Assembly (NCBI GenBank): GCA_015069495.1
Contig: SVIN01000003.1
Span: forward strand, 25,771 to 89,770
Length of the DNA stretch: 64,000 nt
Direction of reading: 5' to 3'
From: Clostridiales bacterium
GTDB taxonomy: Bacteria; Bacillota; Clostridia; Christensenellales; Borkfalkiaceae
Part shown: in pieces, positions 17,927-25,269 of the stretch
How positions within the stretch are numbered: position 1 is the first letter of the stretch
How the letters are laid out: each line of letters begins with the position of its first letter
Made by a program: the position numbers and the translations under genes
Notes under the pieces: model-generated
What the model was told of the DNA's origin: nothing
Databases searched by the model: none
The model's input: only the letters and a program-made list of their open reading frames with translations

Positions 17927-19120
17927 TTATAATAATTCTACTGTTTCTCTCGCAATTACCAATTCTTCGTTGGTAGGAATGATTAAAATCTTGACTTTGG
18001 AATTAGAACCGCTGATATCACGGATTGCGCCGTTGTTCTTTTCCAAATTCTTTTCCTTATCAATTTCCAAGCCGAGATATTGCATATTATCACAAATTGC
18101 TTCACGCACGCAAGGAGTATTTTCCCCTACGCCCGCCGTAAATACAATACAATCCACGCCGTTCATTGCCGCAGCATATGCACCGACATATTTCTTGCAT
18201 GCATAAGCAAACATATCCAACGCCAATTTCGCACGCGCGTTGCCTTGATCACGAGCCGCCGTTAAATCACGGAAGTCGCTGGACACGCCCGAAATACCAG
18301 CCATACCACATTTCTTATTAAGGTAGGTAAGCGTTTCGGAGATATCCCAACCATTTTTCTTTGCGAGATATTCCGCCGCAGCGTAATCCAAATCACCGCT
18401 TCTCGTCCCCATAGGCACACCAGCCAAAGGCGTAAAGCCCATAGACGTATCCACACTCTTACCGCCATCAACAGCCGTAATCGACGAACCATTTCCCAAA
18501 TGACAAGTAATAACCTTCAAATCCTTCGCATCTTTACCAAGGTATTTTGCCGCTTCTTGAGAAACAAACTTGTGACTAGTACCATGGAAGCCATAACGAC
18601 GGATTTTATACTTTTCATAATCCGTATAATCAATCGCGTACATATACGCATAGTCGGGCATCGTAAAATGGAAGCTGGTATCGAATACGAATGCCATAGG
18701 CGTATTGGGCATTGCCGCACGGCAAGCTTTTACCCCAATCAACGCCGCAGGATTGTGCAAGGGTGCTAAATCGCAAAGCTCTTCCATCTGTGCAATCGTT
18801 TCATCCGTAACCAAAGTCGTTTTCTTGAACACTTCGCCCGAAGCAACTGCACGATGGCCAACCGCATCAATTTCATCCATGGATGCAAGAACACCCGCTT
18901 TTTCATCTGTCAATGCGTTCAAAACAAGGGATACAGCCACGTTATGGTCAGGCATTTCTTGTTCGTATACAAATTCTTGACCGTTTGCTTTGTGGGTCAA
19001 CTTAGAACCAGGGATACCAATACGTTCACACGTACCCTTTGCTACTACGCCTTCCGTTTCCATATCAATCAATTGATATTTCAAGGAAGAACTACCCGAA
19101 TTGATAACAAGTACTTTCAT
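17927..19120 (-). CDS. ackA: Acetate kinase
   Basis: Converts acetyl phosphate and ADP to acetate and ATP, the energy-yielding last step of acetate fermentation. It has NSGSSSLKYQL at the N-terminus, FDTSFHFTMP, RRYGFHGTSHKFV, TCHLGNGSSI and FTAGVGEN, all family signatures. The ATG at 19120 follows GAGGTG; the track's GTG at 19129 is part of that ribosome site. It lies 14 bases after pta and shares its promoter. About 397 residues, the usual length. Confidence 0.97.
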   Translation of the reverse strand: MKVLVINSGSSSLKYQLIDMETEGVVAKGTCERIGIPGSKLTHKANGQEFVYEQEMPDHNVAVSLVLNALTDEKAGVLASMDEIDAVGHRAVASGEVFKKTTLVTDETIAQMEELCDLAPLHNPAALIGVKACRAAMPNTPMAFVFDTSFHFTMPDYAYMYAIDYTDYEKYKIRRYGFHGTSHKFVSQEAAKYLGKDAKDLKVITCHLGNGSSITAVDGGKSVDTSMGFTPLAGVPMGTRSGDLDYAAAEYLAKKNGWDISETLTYLNKKCGMAGISGVSSDFRDLTAARDQGNARAKLALDMFAYACKKYVGAYAAAMNGVDCIVFTAGVGENTPCVREAICDNMQYLGLEIDKEKNLEKNNGAIRDISGSNSKVKILIIPTNEELVIARETVELL

Positions 19121-19134
19121 TATATTCACCTCAA

Positions 19135-20133
19135 TTAAAGTTGCGTTTGGAGTGCCGTAATAGCAATTGCAGCAACGATATCTTCAGACTTACAACCACG
19201 GGAAAGATCGTTTAAAGGTTTTGCAAAGCCTTGACAGATAGGACCTACCGCCATGAAGCCGCCCAAACGTTCCGCGATTTTATAACCAATATTACCCGCC
19301 TGCAAATCAGGGAAGATAAACACGTTTGCTTGACCTGCAACGTCCGAATCAGGCGCTTTCAATGCTGCTACCGAAGGAACAATTGCTGCATCGAATTGCA
19401 ATTCACCATCCAACTTAAGTTCAGGTGCTTTTTCCTTTGCAATTTTCACCGCTTCAGCAACCATCGTTACGTTGTCATGCTTTGCGCTGCCTTTCGTGGA
19501 GAAGGACAACATTGCCACTTTGGGTTCAATTCCCGTAATCGCCTTTGCAGAATTTGCCGTAGCAATCGCGCATTCAGCAAGTCCTTCGCTGGTATACGTA
19601 GGATTTAAACCGCAATCCGCGAAAAATACCATACCATCGGGGCAGTACTGATTGCCTTGAGGCGGGCAAATCATCAAGTTAAAGCTAGAAACGGAAGATA
19701 CGCCTTTGGCAGTCTTAATAATCTGCAACCCAGGACGAAGCGTATTCGCAGTGGAATGACAAGCCCCAGAAACAAGGCCGTCAACATCCCCCATCTTCAA
19801 CATCATCGCACCGAAGTAAGTACCGTCCGTAAGCAATTTCGCCGCTTGATCGGGTGTCATACCTTTAGATGCGCGCAATTCGCAAAGCTTTGCATTGTAT
19901 TCAGGTAATTTATCCGAAGTCAAAGGATCGATTACCGTTACCCCCGTCAAATCCACATCAGGGTTTGCCGCTTTAATTTCAGCTTCGTTACCAAGCAATA
20001 CGATTTTTGCAACGCCTTCTTGGGTTGCATCTGCAGCTGCTTTTACCACACGGGAATCTTCACCTTCACAAAGCACGATTGTTTTTTGCAAAGATTTCGC
20101 TTTCGCCTTAATCTCATCAAGAATATTTCTCAT
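19135..20133 (-). CDS. pta: Phosphate acetyltransferase
   Basis: Converts acetyl-CoA and phosphate to acetyl phosphate, feeding AckA. The 332-residue short form has VLCEGEDSRVVKAA near the start, LVSGACHSTANTLRPGLQ and GPICQGFAKPLNDLSRGC near the end. The ribosome site AAAGGAG precedes the ATG. It is divergent from tmcAL, with both promoters inside about 55 bases. Confidence 0.97.
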   Translation of the reverse strand: MRNILDEIKAKAKSLQKTIVLCEGEDSRVVKAAADATQEGVAKIVLLGNEAEIKAANPDVDLTGVTVIDPLTSDKLPEYNAKLCELRASKGMTPDQAAKLLTDGTYFGAMMLKMGDVDGLVSGACHSTANTLRPGLQIIKTAKGVSSVSSFNLMICPPQGNQYCPDGMVFFADCGLNPTYTSEGLAECAIATANSAKAITGIEPKVAMLSFSTKGSAKHDNVTMVAEAVKIAKEKAPELKLDGELQFDAAIVPSVAALKAPDSDVAGQANVFIFPDLQAGNIGYKIAERLGGFMAVGPICQGFAKPLNDLSRGCKSEDIVAAIAITALQTQL

Positions 20134-20183
20134 TTTTATCTCCTTTCAAACGTGAAACGCTTTATTTATTTTCCTTTTTTGTG

Positions 20184-20237
20184 TATAATGGTTACATCCA
20201 TCTTTATTATTATAGCACACTATTTTTACAATGTAAA
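20184..20237. promoter_or_regulatory. Divergent promoters of pta-ackA (-) and tmcAL (+)
   Basis: Minus: TTTACA (20232-20237), 17-bp spacer, TATAAT (20209-20214). Plus: TATAAT at 20184-20189 with only a weak -35 (TTTATT) 17 bp upstream. The two promoters fire away from each other out of one small region. Confidence 0.65.
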
Positions 20238-20256
20238 GGAAATGAGAAGAAATAAA

Positions 20257-21402
20257 ATGAAAATTTGTGCAGTAATTTGCGAATATAATCCATTCCACAA
20301 CGGGCACGCCTATCAATTAAGCGAAGCGAAAAAGCGTTCGCAGGCGGATGCCGTACTTTGCATTATGAGTGGAAATTTTGTACAACGAGGCGAATCAGCT
20401 ATCGTTGATAAATTCACACGCGCAAAACACGCCGTTTTAGGTGGCGCAGACGCTGTTATTGAATTACCTACCATCTTCGCAACATCCAACGCGGAATTAT
20501 TCGCTAAAGGCGCGATTTCCATCTTATCCTCCATCCCTGACGTTACGACACTTTGTTTCGGAGCAGAAACAGCAAGCACTGAAGCATTTCTACAAACAGC
20601 AAAACTAATGAACGATGAACCTGAAAGCATTTCTACCGCCATCAAGACCTACACTGCACAAGGTATGAGCTTCGCAAAAGCCCGCATGACGGCATGGCAG
20701 AAAATTGTCAACGTTGACATACTTTCCTCGCCTAACAATATTTTAGGTGTGGAATATACCCGCGCCATCCTTGCAAAAAATGCAAAGATTGACATTTTAC
20801 CCATTCAGCGTATGGGCGGCGGATATCATGACACCTCGCTAGATCGCGAATTCTCTTCCGCGAGCGCCATCCGTGTAGGTCTAACGAGTGGTTCCGATAT
20901 TTCTTCTGTTATCCCTGCGTTTGTAAAAACAGACTTACCTCAACGTTTCCCGCAACAATTAGATTCCTTGGAGAAATATGCCATCCTCGCACGCAAAACA
21001 GAAGAAATCGCGAATGTTTGCGACTGTACGGAAGGGTTGGAAAACGCCTTTAAAAAAGCTGCAAAACAACCGCAAACTTTGGTAGAATCTTTAACCTCCG
21101 CAAGATATACCTCTTCTCGCATTCGTCGTATTGCTCTTCAAAACCTATTGGAAATTGATAAAAACTTAATTCAAGCAGGACTTCAATCCCCACTTTACTT
21201 GCGCGTTTTGGCAGTCAAAAAAGAACGTAGCGATATATTATCCGCCTTATCCACTTCTCTTTGCCCTATCATTATACGCGTTCACGATGAAGAATCCCTT
21301 TGCGGAATCGCAAAAAAAGTATATCAGCGGGATATCTTTGCGGAAAACGTGTATGCTTTGTTGCAAAACCCGCAAAAAATGCGCAATGTATTTATACCTT
21401 AA
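20257..21402 (+). CDS. tmcAL: tRNA(Met) cytidine acetate ligase
   Basis: TmcAL (Bacillus YlbM) uses ATP and free acetate to acetylate C34 of elongator tRNA-Met in the cytoplasm. The nucleotidyltransferase motif CEYNPFHNGH and the next block MSGNFVQRGE are diagnostic; the C-terminal region includes SARYTSSRIRRIALQNLL. I start at the ATG 20257 (MKICAVICEYNPF), as in relatives; the ATG at 20242 is in frame but too close to AAAGGA, and the track's 20020 start reads back through pta. About 381 residues. The gene faces pta-ackA, the source of its acetate. Confidence 0.93.
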   Translation: MKICAVICEYNPFHNGHAYQLSEAKKRSQADAVLCIMSGNFVQRGESAIVDKFTRAKHAVLGGADAVIELPTIFATSNAELFAKGAISILSSIPDVTTLCFGAETASTEAFLQTAKLMNDEPESISTAIKTYTAQGMSFAKARMTAWQKIVNVDILSSPNNILGVEYTRAILAKNAKIDILPIQRMGGGYHDTSLDREFSSASAIRVGLTSGSDISSVIPAFVKTDLPQRFPQQLDSLEKYAILARKTEEIANVCDCTEGLENAFKKAAKQPQTLVESLTSARYTSSRIRRIALQNLLEIDKNLIQAGLQSPLYLRVLAVKKERSDILSALSTSLCPIIIRVHDEESLCGIAKKVYQRDIFAENVYALLQNPQKMRNVFIP

Positions 21403-21462
21403 GCAATTTTATAATTTTTTTCATTTTGATATAAAAATTTTTTAAAAATGCTTGTAAAACGC

Positions 21463-21491
21463 TTGCTTTTTTATTTTTAATTCAGTATAAT
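21463..21491 (+). promoter_or_regulatory. Promoter of the tRNA-Thr gene
   Basis: TTGCTT (21463-21468), 17-bp spacer, TATAAT (21486-21491), 26 bases before the mature tRNA 5' end. Confidence 0.8.
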
Positions 21492-21517
21492 GAATAAGCT
21501 GTTCAATGAACGAACGC

Positions 21518-21593
21518 GCTACTGTGGCTCAGTCGGTAGAGCAGCTGATTCGTAATCAGCAGGTCGCCGGTTCAAGTCCGGCCAGTAGCTCCA
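21518..21593 (+). tRNA. tRNA-Thr (anticodon CGT)
   Basis: All four arms fold: acceptor GCTACTG/CAGTAGC (7 pairs), D arm GGCTCAGTCGGTAGAGC, anticodon stem GCTGA/TCAGC with loop TTCGTAA (anticodon CGT, reading ACG), T arm GCCGGTTCAAGTCCGGC, and an encoded 3' CCA. Length 76. It has its own promoter and terminator. Confidence 0.96.
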
Positions 21594-21638
21594 AAAAGAA
21601 GAGTTTTTGTGAATGATTCACAAAAACTCTTCTTTTTT
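21594..21638 (+). terminator. Intrinsic terminator of the tRNA-Thr gene
   Basis: A perfect 20-bp inverted repeat (AAAAGAAGAGTTTTTGTGAA and its complement) around a TGA loop begins directly after the CCA end and finishes in T6. Confidence 0.9.
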
Positions 21639-22048
21639 ATCTTTTTTACTCAAAAATATCTGTAACTTTGAGAAATTTTTCCATTTTTATAATGTTATTT
21701 TGTGAAATAGGCATAGTTTGTGGCCAATTTTGGAGCCAAATTATGCCTAGTTTATTTATACATTGTACGCGCGCGTGCGTATAGAAGAGTATTCGCGCAC
21801 TTTTTAACATTATAGTATAAATAAGGCACTTCTTTATTTATTACTCTAATTTCCATCCCAAAAAAAGAAAATCGTCTACAATAAAAAGCAAGTTCTATAA
21901 ACTCATCGAATAAAACAGCTTTTTTACAATAAATACTGCATATACACTCTTTAGATTCTCCCCCGCGGGTCTCGAACCTATACGACAAACCGCTGAAAGC
22001 CTTTACTTTAAAGGCTTTCAGCGGTTACTGTCCCAAATTATAGAACCT
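21639..22048. other. Non-coding scar region downstream of tRNA-Thr
   Basis: I see no credible gene in this stretch. It holds an imperfect 40-bp inverted repeat whose ends are AGGCATA and TATGCCT (21709-21748), a GC-poor stretch with a 78-codon minus-strand open frame (21752-21988) that has a TTG start, no ribosome site and no family I recognise, and an 18-bp hairpin (separate entry). Lying just after a tRNA gene and before three broken genes, it looks like a decayed insertion site, but no integrase or repeat of the tRNA 3' end is visible. Confidence 0.5.
21988..22026. repeat. Perfect 18-bp inverted repeat (hairpin)
   Basis: AACCGCTGAAAGCCTTTA, loop CTT, then the exact complement. No T-run follows on either strand beyond three bases, so it is at best a weak terminator for the decayed minus-strand genes; it could also be an end of a lost mobile element. 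Confidence 0.6.
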
Positions 22049-22220
22049 TTATATATACTCTCTCCCCTTCAAATAGTCGCAAATCCACGCCAACGTATCA
22101 CCGACAAACGCATTATCGTGGCGATAGTCAAACAAAATAAACGCATGCGCCGCGCCCGACAAAATCTCAAAATCATACGCAACCGTAAGAGAAAAATTAG
22201 TAAAATATACAAAATACTAT
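22049..22220 (-). pseudogene. C-terminal remnant of an alpha/beta-hydrolase
   Basis: A minus-strand frame of about 57 codons, too short for the ORF track and with no start codon or ribosome site, ends at TAA 22049. Its last 48 residues read like the end of an alpha/beta-hydrolase: YDFEILSGAAHAFILFDYR, holding the final His of a catalytic triad in GAAHAF, and then LAWICDYLKGREYI. The whole N-terminal part, including the nucleophile elbow, is missing; the frame is closed upstream by TAG. It lies 17 bases after the stop of the Gfo/Idh pseudogene. Confidence 0.55.
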
Positions 22221-22237
22221 AAAATTTTGCCTATTTT

Positions 22238-23470
22238 TTATTTTTTTACAAGGTAGGTCGCACCATCATTTATTCTCGATTCTTCCGCTGCAAAACTCAT
22301 CAAATGGCTTTCAATAGATACGTCCAAATATGTAATGCCTTCCGCAATTTCACCATTCAATGCACGATAAAGACTGTTCATCATGAAATAGTCACCGCCC
22401 ATGTGTCCGCCAATGTTTGCCGCGGAAACATCGATTTCCATCTTTTCAACTTGACCGCCGAACGTACGGATTTCCAAGCGATTTTCTTCTACGCAACCCA
22501 CGAGTTCCGCCTTCGTGCCGTGTATCTTCAAATCACGGTAAATTTCTTTGCTAAATGCCGTCATCGTATGGCAAGCAGTCTTACCATTTGCAAACTGCAT
22601 AATCGTTACTTGATGATCCACCACGTCGTTATCCGTCTTATATACACATTTATCATACTGTGTACCTTTCAAATCGGTTAAAACGTTTTCTTTGGTATGT
22701 TCTTTCGTAGTAAAATAGCTCGCAAAAAAATCACCTTCAGGGGAGGTATAAATCGTCTGCGCTTTATAAATACAATCGGTAAGGGGGCAAGCGGAACAAT
22801 ATTCCGTACTGCCTGCGGGTGCATTTTCAGCATTGAAATGCGATAAACCGCCATAAGAATTCACCGACAAACAATTTTCACCCATTAAATACCGTAAAAT
22901 ATCCATGTCGTGACAACATTTTGCTAAAATCATCGGGCTGGACTGCGCTTTATTTCGCCAAGGTCCACGAACAAAACTGTGCGCTTGGTGATAATACCCC
23001 ACGTTCTCGCTTGCATGAATAGTAATCACTTCGCCCAATTTTCCACTGTCAATAATACGTTTCACCGTCGAATAGAACGGCGTATAGCGCAAAACGTGAC
23101 AAAAGACAACCTTTCTATCGTATTGTTTGCTCGCTTCGTAAATTGCCAAGCAATCCTCTTTATTATTCGCAATCGGCTTTTCAAGCAATAAATCGTAGCC
23201 TGCCTGCATCATTGCGATTGCATGCTCCTTATGGTCTTCGTCTTGGGTTGCAACAGCTACGATATCCGCACCTATTTTTTCACCGAGAAAATCATGATAA
23301 TTTTCAAACAAACGCACACCTGGGTATGCCGTTTGAGCCAATTATAATCTTTCGGGATTGTTTTCGATAATGGCAACCAACCTAAATTTTTCAGGATACG
23401 TCTTCGCAAAGTTTGCGTATATCGTTCCTCTTGCGTCTAAACCAAATACGACTAAATTTTTAATTTCCAT
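22238..23470 (-). pseudogene. Gfo/Idh/MocA oxidoreductase interrupted by an in-frame stop
   Basis: The full frame begins at ATG 23470 (AAGGA ribosome site) with a Rossmann N-terminus, MEIKNLVVFGLDARGTIYA, and continues to PERL, where a TAA at 23342-23344 stops it after 42 residues. The same frame then resumes immediately (LAQTAYPGVRLFENY) and runs 366 more residues to 22238. The rest is a normal family member: LLLEKPIANNKED with the catalytic EKP, and a CSACPLTDC cysteine cluster. The track's 367-residue ORF starts at a TTG just after the stop and lacks the nucleotide-binding strand, so it would not be functional. Substrate unknown. Stop suppression or a sequencing error cannot be ruled out. 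Confidence 0.85.
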
Positions 23471-23573
23471 AGTTTGTTTCCTTGTATCATCAAATTTCGT
23501 TATTCCTTATGCCATTATAGCAAAAGATATTCTACTTTGCAAGATAATTTTAACAAAAAACAAAGTATTCTTT

Positions 23574-23960
23574 TTATTTTTCGTCAATCATGATGCCTTT
23601 AATTCGTTCTAAAATGTCTGCGGAAATAGAACATTCCTCTTCCAAAAATCTTTCAATTGCCTTGGAAAGAACTCCATCCCCATCCCCGTAATTATTCAAA
23701 ATCTCCTTATGCAATTTACCCCAAGCCACATAATTAATCGTAGGGTCGTCCAACATAACGAGATCGTCTTCGGCAAAATCCCCGCCTGTTCCTGCTCCGC
23801 GCCAACGCTTACCGCATACGGAAAACGACGTAACTTCAAAATCACGCGTCAAATCCTCATACGACACCCCAAGTAAGCCGTTAATCAAAAAGGTAAGCCT
23901 ACCCGTTCTATCCGCTTATGCGCACTTGGGTACATTATACATAGCATTGCTTATATCCAT
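23574..23960 (-). pseudogene. Tyrosine-phosphatase-family remnant
   Basis: The 104-residue track ORF is the C-terminal half of a Y_phosphatase3-type protein: FLINGLLGVSYEDLTRDFEVTSF follows the active-site loop in that family. Reading the same frame upstream gives the P-loop end ADRTGRLT, but just before it a TAA (23916-23918) replaces a residue of the loop, and the preceding KCA leaves the cysteine-to-arginine spacing one short. Upstream of this nothing clear remains, so the N-terminal half is lost. Probably non-functional. Confidence 0.65.
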
Positions 23961-24037
23961 TATATAGCACAAAGAACAACAAAAACTACAACAAAATAAA
24001 TATTTTTATGAAAAACTCGTAAAAAATACATTTTTTA

Positions 24038-24712
24038 TTAGAGTGTAAATGCAGAAGCTAACCGCAAGTATTCTTCACAAGCAACACAAAGCAAATATCG
24101 TAAGTCCTTACAATAAACAACCTTTTCCGCAATCATGCCTACTCCTTCCCCCAAACTTTTACATACCAATGCAAACGCAGGGTATTGCACGTGATATTTA
24201 TTCGCCATATACTCTATCTGTCTTTCTAAAATTTGTAAAATCCGTTTACAGCTGTCTTGCGTTTCTCCGTTCTCCAACCGCGAAATGTTTTGTGTGAGAA
24301 TGTCCATACAACCATATAAAGCATTGAACGCGCCTTGGTACAAGCGGTATTTCGACTTCTCTTTTCCATGAAAAATCATATATTCCACCCGTTTTTCCAC
24401 CACCAACGTTTCTTCTTGCATATCAGCTTGCACTGCGTAGGCGATATCTTGGGTTAAATACACGGAATATGCTGTATATTGGCTATCCCCATCCGTTAAA
24501 AGATAGCCTGCCCCACCGCTTAATTGCGCCTCATGTGTGGCTGATTGGATATGTGTATCTGCAGACACCAAGAAGTAAAAGGTTTTTCCAACCCAAATAC
24601 ACTTTGCGTGAGATAAAGTATACGCGTACACACTAAACCCAAAAATCATGGTGAATAATAACGCGCTAAAAAGTGCAAACCACCGTCGCTTGATAAAAAA
24701 ATCCATCCTCAT
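24038..24712 (-). CDS. Membrane-anchored protein with SPOR-like region (uncharacterised)
   Basis: I do not recognise this 224-residue protein with certainty. It has a short basic N-terminus, one membrane helix (ALFSALLFTMIFGFSVYAY) and an outside part. Residues about 45-95 (FYFLVSADTHIQSATHEAQ, then QLSGGAGYLL and AVYLTQDIAYAVQ-like spacing) resemble a SPOR-type peptidoglycan-binding fold; the remainder is helical. A spore or cell-wall role is only inferred. The start is ATG 24712 after ATAGGG. The start codon lies inside the loop of the terminator-like hairpin that follows nrdG. Confidence 0.6.
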   Translation of the reverse strand: MRMDFFIKRRWFALFSALLFTMIFGFSVYAYTLSHAKCIWVGKTFYFLVSADTHIQSATHEAQLSGGAGYLLTDGDSQYTAYSVYLTQDIAYAVQADMQEETLVVEKRVEYMIFHGKEKSKYRLYQGAFNALYGCMDILTQNISRLENGETQDSCKRILQILERQIEYMANKYHVQYPAFALVCKSLGEGVGMIAEKVVYCKDLRYLLCVACEEYLRLASAFTL

Positions 24713-24738
24713 ACCCTATTGTATGCGATGGATTTTTT
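24696..24738 (-). terminator. Terminator-like hairpin after nrdG, overlapping the next start codon
   Basis: On the minus strand AAAAAATCCATC and GATGGATTTTTT form a perfect 12-bp stem with a 19-base loop and an encoded T-run. The 3' arm and T-run are codons 3-7 of the downstream membrane-protein gene, and its ribosome site and ATG lie in the loop. Confidence 0.65.
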
Positions 24739-24741
24739 CTT

Positions 24742-25269
24742 TTATTCGATATGTAAAACACACTGACCGCTTTTCAACGTTTTTTTCACGTCAATGATGC
24801 GTTGGTTGGACGAACCGCGGAATTTTAACCGCACGTCTTTTAATTCTTCAATATAGGCGCCGTCCACCAAAACATCGCAAAGTGAAATCAATTCCTGCGT
24901 GCATTCGGTATTTTTAGCACTCTCACGAAGCAAACCGCTCTTTTCATCCAAGACGTATCCCGTATAACACCAAACGGTTTTATTAGGGTAACGATCTTTG
25001 ACTTTTTTTACAAACGGAAGTAAGGTTTTTTGATTGAGCGGTTCAAGCGGTTCCCCACCCAAAAGTGAAATTCCTGCAATATAATCCGAGGAAAGTTCGG
25101 TTAAAATTTTCTCCTCAACGGTTTCATCGAATAAATCACCATAGGTGAAATCCCAAGCAACCTCGTTGAAACAATTTTTACAGCGATGGGTACAGCCCGA
25201 CACGAATAAGGAAATACGCACCCCCTCCCCGTTGGCTATATCCGTCCATTTAATGGTCGCGTAATTCAT
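24742..25269 (-). CDS. nrdG: Anaerobic ribonucleotide reductase activating protein
   Basis: A 175-residue radical SAM enzyme that generates the glycyl radical on NrdD. The cluster-binding motif is CTHRCKNC near residue 26, in the SGCTHRCKNCFN form typical of NrdG, followed by SLLGGEPL. It overlaps the nrdD stop by one base (translational coupling) and forms the anaerobic nrdDG operon under NrdR boxes. Confidence 0.95.
   Translation of the reverse strand: MNYATIKWTDIANGEGVRISLFVSGCTHRCKNCFNEVAWDFTYGDLFDETVEEKILTELSSDYIAGISLLGGEPLEPLNQKTLLPFVKKVKDRYPNKTVWCYTGYVLDEKSGLLRESAKNTECTQELISLCDVLVDGAYIEELKDVRLKFRGSSNQRIIDVKKTLKSGQCVLHIE

Noticed and set aside
21960-21985. GGTTCGAGACC on the minus strand, resembling a tRNA T-loop
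   Set aside because: The flanking bases do not form a 5-bp T stem and no other tRNA arms are present.
21752-21988. 78-residue minus-strand ORF in the scar region
   Set aside because: TTG start, no ribosome site, no recognisable family; treated as part of the non-coding stretch.
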